A model generated the notes under the pieces. It ran no database searches and was not told the DNA's origin. It saw nothing but the letters and a program-made list of their open reading frames with translations. From Fimbriimonadaceae bacterium (GTDB lineage Bacteria > Armatimonadota > UBA10988): a stretch of 64,000 bases of DNA. Positions 60,958-64,000 of the stretch are shown here, in pieces (position 1 is the first letter of the stretch; every line of letters starts with the position of its first letter). A program made the translations under genes and the position numbers. The DNA lies in assembly GCA_020850355.1 (NCBI GenBank), contig JADZEX010000061.1, positions 1 through 64,000 on the forward strand, read 5' to 3'.

Positions 60958-60986
60958 CGCGGCGGCCCGTCTGGAGCGCTGAGCAC

Positions 60987-62141
60987 ATGAGCACCGTTCG
61001 GATCGGCATCATCGGATTGGGCGGCATGGGGAGCAGCCATGCCGGGTACCTGACCAAGGGCGAAGTGCCCAACTGCCGGCTGGCCGCAGTCGCCGATGTC
61101 GCCCCGGCCCGGCTGGAGTACGCCGCCAGCCGCTGGGGCGACGACGTCCGCCGCTTTGGGACCGCCGAGGCGCTGTTGGATTCGGGCGAGGTCGATGGCG
61201 TGCTGATCGCGACGCCACACTACTTCCACCCGCCGATTGCCATCGCGGCGATGCAGCGTGGGATCCATGTGCTCAGCGAGAAGCCGGCCGGGGTCTACAC
61301 CAAGCAGGTCCGCGAGATGAACGAGGTGGCCCTGCAGACCGGCCTGGTCTTCGGCCTGATGTTCAACCAGCGCACCCGCAACGCGCATATCAAGATGCAG
61401 GAGCTGGTCGCCAGCGGCGAGGTCGGCGAGATTCGGCGCACCAGCTGGATCATCACCGACTGGTTCCGCACCCAGTTCTACTACGACTCCGGCGGTTGGC
61501 GCGCCACCTGGGCCGGCGAGGGCGGTGGCGTGCTGATCAACCAGTGCCCCCACAACCTCGACCTGTGGCAGTGGATCTGCGGCGTGCCGAGCCGAGTGCG
61601 GGCCTTCTGCGGCTTCGGCAAGCATCACGCCATCGAGGTTGAGGACGACGTCACGGCCTTCGTCGAGTACCCCAACGGCGCGACCGGGGTGTTCGTCACG
61701 ACGACCGGGGACTCGCCGGGCACCAACCGCTTCGAGGTCAGCGGCGACCGCGGCAAGCTGGTCCTGGAGGGCGGCAAGCTCACCTTCTGGCGGACCCGCG
61801 GGTCGATCCAGCAGTTCATTGTGGAGTCGCAGCAAGGCTTCGCCCGGCCCGAGGAGTGGCGCTGCGAGATCCCGGTCGGTGACCGCGGCGGCGAGCACAA
61901 GAGCGTCACCGCCGCCTGGGTCAACGCCATCGCCAAGGGCACGCCGCTGGTGGCGCCCGGCACCGAGGGCATCAAGAGCTTGGAGATCTCCAACGCGATG
62001 CACCTCTCGGCCTGGACCGACGACTGGGCGACGATTCCGGTCGACGAGGAGCTCTATCTGAAGCTGCTCAACGAGCGGATTGCCGCCAGCCAGGTCGCCA
62101 AGGCCGGCGGGCGGGTGATGGATGTCGAGGGTACGTTCTAG
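60987..62141 (+). CDS. Gfo/Idh/MocA-family oxidoreductase
   Basis: The protein has 384 residues. The dinucleotide-binding motif is IGIIGLGGMGSSHAGYL, the acidic loop is AAVADVAPARLEY, and the family signature is HVLSEKPAGVYTKQVREM (Lys of EKP). The GGGVLINQCPHNLDLWQWIC segment carries the substrate-site His. It would oxidise or reduce a sugar or cyclitol with NAD(P). GGAG lies 10 bases before ATG 60987. Its neighbours give no clear pathway. Confidence 0.92.
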   Translation: MSTVRIGIIGLGGMGSSHAGYLTKGEVPNCRLAAVADVAPARLEYAASRWGDDVRRFGTAEALLDSGEVDGVLIATPHYFHPPIAIAAMQRGIHVLSEKPAGVYTKQVREMNEVALQTGLVFGLMFNQRTRNAHIKMQELVASGEVGEIRRTSWIITDWFRTQFYYDSGGWRATWAGEGGGVLINQCPHNLDLWQWICGVPSRVRAFCGFGKHHAIEVEDDVTAFVEYPNGATGVFVTTTGDSPGTNRFEVSGDRGKLVLEGGKLTFWRTRGSIQQFIVESQQGFARPEEWRCEIPVGDRGGEHKSVTAAWVNAIAKGTPLVAPGTEGIKSLEISNAMHLSAWTDDWATIPVDEELYLKLLNERIAASQVAKAGGRVMDVEGTF

Positions 62142-62180
62142 GACGGCCGCACAGCGGGGACGCTGACCGCGCCCCCGCTG

Positions 62181-62189
62181 TGCTATGCT
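62181..62189 (+). promoter_or_regulatory. Extended -10 promoter, lipoprotein gene
   Basis: TGC-TATGCT is an extended -10 box, 48 bases before ATG 62238. A CTGACC at 62163 is a poor -35 at 15 bases. Confidence 0.4.
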
Positions 62190-62237
62190 TGTTGAAGCAA
62201 CGCGGCCCGGGCGGCGTTGCAGCGTGGTGAGAGCACG

Positions 62238-62738
62238 ATGCCGAAGCGACGCACACTGCTGACGGGTCTGGCGCTGAGCCTGCTGCTGGCCGGCTGCTCC
62301 GCCGGCTCGCTGTACACGGTGATCGACGACCTCACCGGCGGCGGCAACGACAGCGACTTCGCGCGGGCGGTGGTCGATCTGTCGCACGCCTGGCAGATCA
62401 ACCGCTACAGCGGCGACCTCGTCGGCGCGGTCGACGTGCCCAGCGGCAGCAACCTGGTCTGGACCTTTGAGTCCGACTTCACCTTCACGGTGACCTCGGC
62501 CCAGCCGGTCACGATCGGCGGCAGCGACACGCTGCGCTACGCCGAGAGCGGCCGCTGGCGGATCACCGACGCCCGCAACCGCGGCCTGGGGCTGACGTTG
62601 ACGCGCCACGCGGGGGTCGAGATCCCCGTCGCGCAGCAGGCCGAGGTCAGCGGGGTGTGGTTCTTGGAGTCCGGGCAGTTGGTCGTCACCACCTCCGCCA
62701 TCGGGCCAGGCACCGTCCGCTACGTCGGTTCGCGGTAA
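62238..62738 (+). CDS. Lipoprotein with lipocalin-like beta structure
   Basis: The 166-residue protein has a lipoprotein signal (MPKRRTLLTGLALSLLLAGC) with lipobox LAGC. The mature part begins SAGSLYTVIDDLTGGG and is mostly beta strands (NLVWTFESDFTFTVTS, ADTLRYAESGRWRITD-type strands), the outline of a lipocalin-like or copper-resistance NlpE-like barrel. Its ligand is unknown. A hairpin follows the stop. Confidence 0.72.
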   Translation: MPKRRTLLTGLALSLLLAGCSAGSLYTVIDDLTGGGNDSDFARAVVDLSHAWQINRYSGDLVGAVDVPSGSNLVWTFESDFTFTVTSAQPVTIGGSDTLRYAESGRWRITDARNRGLGLTLTRHAGVEIPVAQQAEVSGVWFLESGQLVVTTSAIGPGTVRYVGSR

Positions 62739-62769
62739 GCCCGGCGCCGGCAGGAGAGCGCGCCGGGCT
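62738..62769 (+). terminator. Hairpin after lipoprotein gene
   Basis: A perfect 10-base stem AGCCCGGCGC / GCGCCGGGCT with a 12-base loop starts at the stop codon. There is no T-run, so termination is possible but not certain. Confidence 0.35.
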
Positions 62770-62813
62770 GCCGAACCGGGACTCACGATCCGGCGGCGGG
62801 TCGGGAGATCACC

Positions 62814-63626
62814 ATGGACTGGCTGCTCCCGGTGGGTGTCTTTGTGTTCTGCCTCTTCCTGTCGGGCTTCCGGGTCGCGCAGGAGTGGGAACGCGCTCTG
62901 GTCTTTCGGCTCGGCCGTTGCATGGGCTTCCGCGGGCCGGGCCTGTTCTGGATGATCCCCTTCTTTGAGTACTGCCGCAAGATCGACACGCGGGTCGTGA
63001 CGGTCAACGTCGAGCCGCAGGAGACCATCACCAAGGACAGCGTGACCATCAAGGTCAACGCGGTGCTGTGGTACAAGGTGGTCGACCCGGAACGCGCCAT
63101 CGTGAAGGTGGCCGACTTCCGGAGCGCCGTCTACCAGATTGCCCTGACCACCCTGCGCAACGTGATCGGCCAGCATCTCCTCGACGAGGTCCTGCGCGAC
63201 CGTGACGCGATCAACGAAGTCGTCTGGCGGATGGTCGACGAATCGACCGAAGCCTGGGGCATCAAGATTGAAATGGTCGAGATGAAGGACGTGGACCTGC
63301 CTCAGGGGATGCAGCGCGCGATGGCCAAGGAGGCCGAGGCGCTGCGCGAGAAGCGGGCGCGCCTGATCAAGGCCGAGGCCGAGCAGGAGGCCAGCGAGAA
63401 GCTGACCGACGCCGCCCGGCTGATCGCCTCGCACCCCGCCGCGCTGGAACTGCGCCGGATGCAGATGCTGACCGAAATCGGCGCCGAGCAGAACTCGACC
63501 ACCATCGTGATGATGCCGTCGGACTTCGTTACGCTGGCGCATGAAGTCACCAGCACCTTGCAGCAGGCCCGGTTGACCACGCCGGAGAGCACCACCTCTG
63601 GCGAGAGCGTCAGCACCACGGGCTAA
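62814..63626 (+). CDS. SPFH/band-7 (stomatin/slipin-like) membrane protein
   Basis: The 270-residue protein has an N-terminal anchor (WLLPVGVFVFCLFLSGF). The SPFH domain includes VAQEWERALVFRLGRCMGF, PGLFWMIPFFEYCRKIDTRV and the conserved PQETITKDSVTIKVNAVLWY. A coiled-coil tail (MQRAMAKEAEALREKRARL, EAEQEASEKL) oligomerises. Slipins scaffold membrane microdomains and regulate proteases. The usual NfeD partner is not adjacent. Confidence 0.93.
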   Translation: MDWLLPVGVFVFCLFLSGFRVAQEWERALVFRLGRCMGFRGPGLFWMIPFFEYCRKIDTRVVTVNVEPQETITKDSVTIKVNAVLWYKVVDPERAIVKVADFRSAVYQIALTTLRNVIGQHLLDEVLRDRDAINEVVWRMVDESTEAWGIKIEMVEMKDVDLPQGMQRAMAKEAEALREKRARLIKAEAEQEASEKLTDAARLIASHPAALELRRMQMLTEIGAEQNSTTIVMMPSDFVTLAHEVTSTLQQARLTTPESTTSGESVSTTG

Positions 63627-63639
63627 GGCGGGGGAACCC

Positions 63640-64000
63640 ATGGAGCGCGACACCCTGTTCTTGCACCTCTGGCGGCAGGTCTGCCAGCTTGAGGAGGCCC
63701 GCCGCGTCGCCTGGCAGCAGCTCACCACCCCGGCCGCGATTGCCGCTCGGCAGCGCTGGGTGCGCGAGCGGGTGCAGGCGATGATCGGCCCCTTCCCAGA
63801 GCGCTGCGACCTCCGGGCGCGAGTCACCCGGACGCTTGACCGGCCCACCTACACGGTCGAGGCGGTGATCTTCGAGAGCCGGCCGCGGTTCCCGGTGACC
63901 GCCAGCCTGTATCTGCCGAAGGAGCGCCCCGGGCTGTTGCCGGCGGTCGTCTCGCCCTGTGGCCATTCGGCCAACGGGCGGCTCTACGAGAACTACCAGC
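63640..64000 (+). CDS. Alpha/beta-hydrolase or acetylxylan-esterase-like protein, N-terminal part
   Basis: The first 120 residues are visible; the gene runs off the window. The segment FESRPRFPVTASLYLPKERP and LPAVVSPCGHSANGRLYENY is typical of the dienelactone/acetylxylan-esterase superfamily N-terminus, where PxxxxCGH-type residues precede the nucleophile Ser further on. No signal peptide is seen at ATG 63640. Function cannot be fixed from this part. Confidence 0.7.
   Translation, partial: MERDTLFLHLWRQVCQLEEARRVAWQQLTTPAAIAARQRWVRERVQAMIGPFPERCDLRARVTRTLDRPTYTVEAVIFESRPRFPVTASLYLPKERPGLLPAVVSPCGHSANGRLYENYQ

Noticed and set aside
1-64000. tRNA, rRNA, CRISPR arrays, complete insertion sequences, integrase or transposase genes
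   Set aside because: I looked for conserved tRNA arms, regularly spaced repeats and transposase or recombinase motifs and saw none.

Overview
The window is GC-rich, tightly packed chromosomal DNA from a bacterium. Start codons are usually preceded by GGAGG-like ribosome binding sites, and neighbouring genes often overlap by ATGA or TGATG. RlpA, a PBP4-type DD-peptidase, two lipoproteins and several exported enzymes point to a diderm cell envelope. The many glycoside hydrolase-like proteins, a heparinase-type lyase, a sulfatase and a Gfo/Idh/MocA oxidoreductase point to a polysaccharide-degrading heterotroph. The order recG-rsmD-coaD-coiled coil-acetate kinase homologue would fit Armatimonadota or a related lineage, but I cannot assign a phylum from this sequence alone.

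Region 1-2.8 kb is the 3' end of an RHS/YD-repeat gene with a low-GC variable tip, a small membrane protein that could be its immunity partner, and a stranded RHS fragment. Region 3.0-13.9 kb is a probable minus-strand envelope operon: rlpA, a large secreted GH5-like protein, a lipoprotein, a polysaccharide deacetylase translationally coupled to a hybrid histidine kinase, and an EamA transporter. It is driven by a consensus-like promoter upstream of rlpA. Region 14.2-20.1 kb holds a second histidine kinase, dacB, an exported beta-carbonic anhydrase, a YhaM-like HD protein and a DUF72 protein. Region 20.2-26.0 kb is a housekeeping operon (RsmC-like methyltransferase, recG, rsmD, coaD, a coiled-coil protein) that ends in an acetate kinase homologue lacking most catalytic residues.

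Region 25.9-46.6 kb is accessory and catabolic: a heparinase II/III protein, an orphan N6-adenine DNA methylase whose last 66 bp are perfectly duplicated about 2.4 kb downstream around two unknown membrane-protein genes, a GH106-like enzyme, gap, a GxGYxYP protein, another glycosidase-like protein, a DUF4365 nuclease-like/unknown gene pair and a Tat-exported sulfatase. Inside the GH106-like coding sequence, at 33175-33190, lies an exact match to the bacterial parS consensus, using codons that are otherwise rare here. This suggests a ParB-binding site and proximity to the replication origin.

Region 46.6-52.0 kb is a coupled minus-strand operon (CBS-DUF1385, argS, rpe, guaB) divergent from rpsR, and both sides have clear sigma70-type promoters. 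Behind rpsR sit a vWA-like gene with a degenerate MIDAS, related to vWA components of MoxR/FtsH ternary conflict systems, and an unknown partner, with no AAA ATPase in view. Region 55-64 kb contains a TPR membrane protein, a GT4 glycosyltransferase, a membrane subtilase, a TauE-type exporter, an exported dienelactone hydrolase-like protein, a 37-residue membrane microprotein with its own promoter, an oxidoreductase, a lipoprotein, an SPFH protein and the start of an alpha/beta hydrolase. I found no tRNA, rRNA, CRISPR array or complete insertion sequence.
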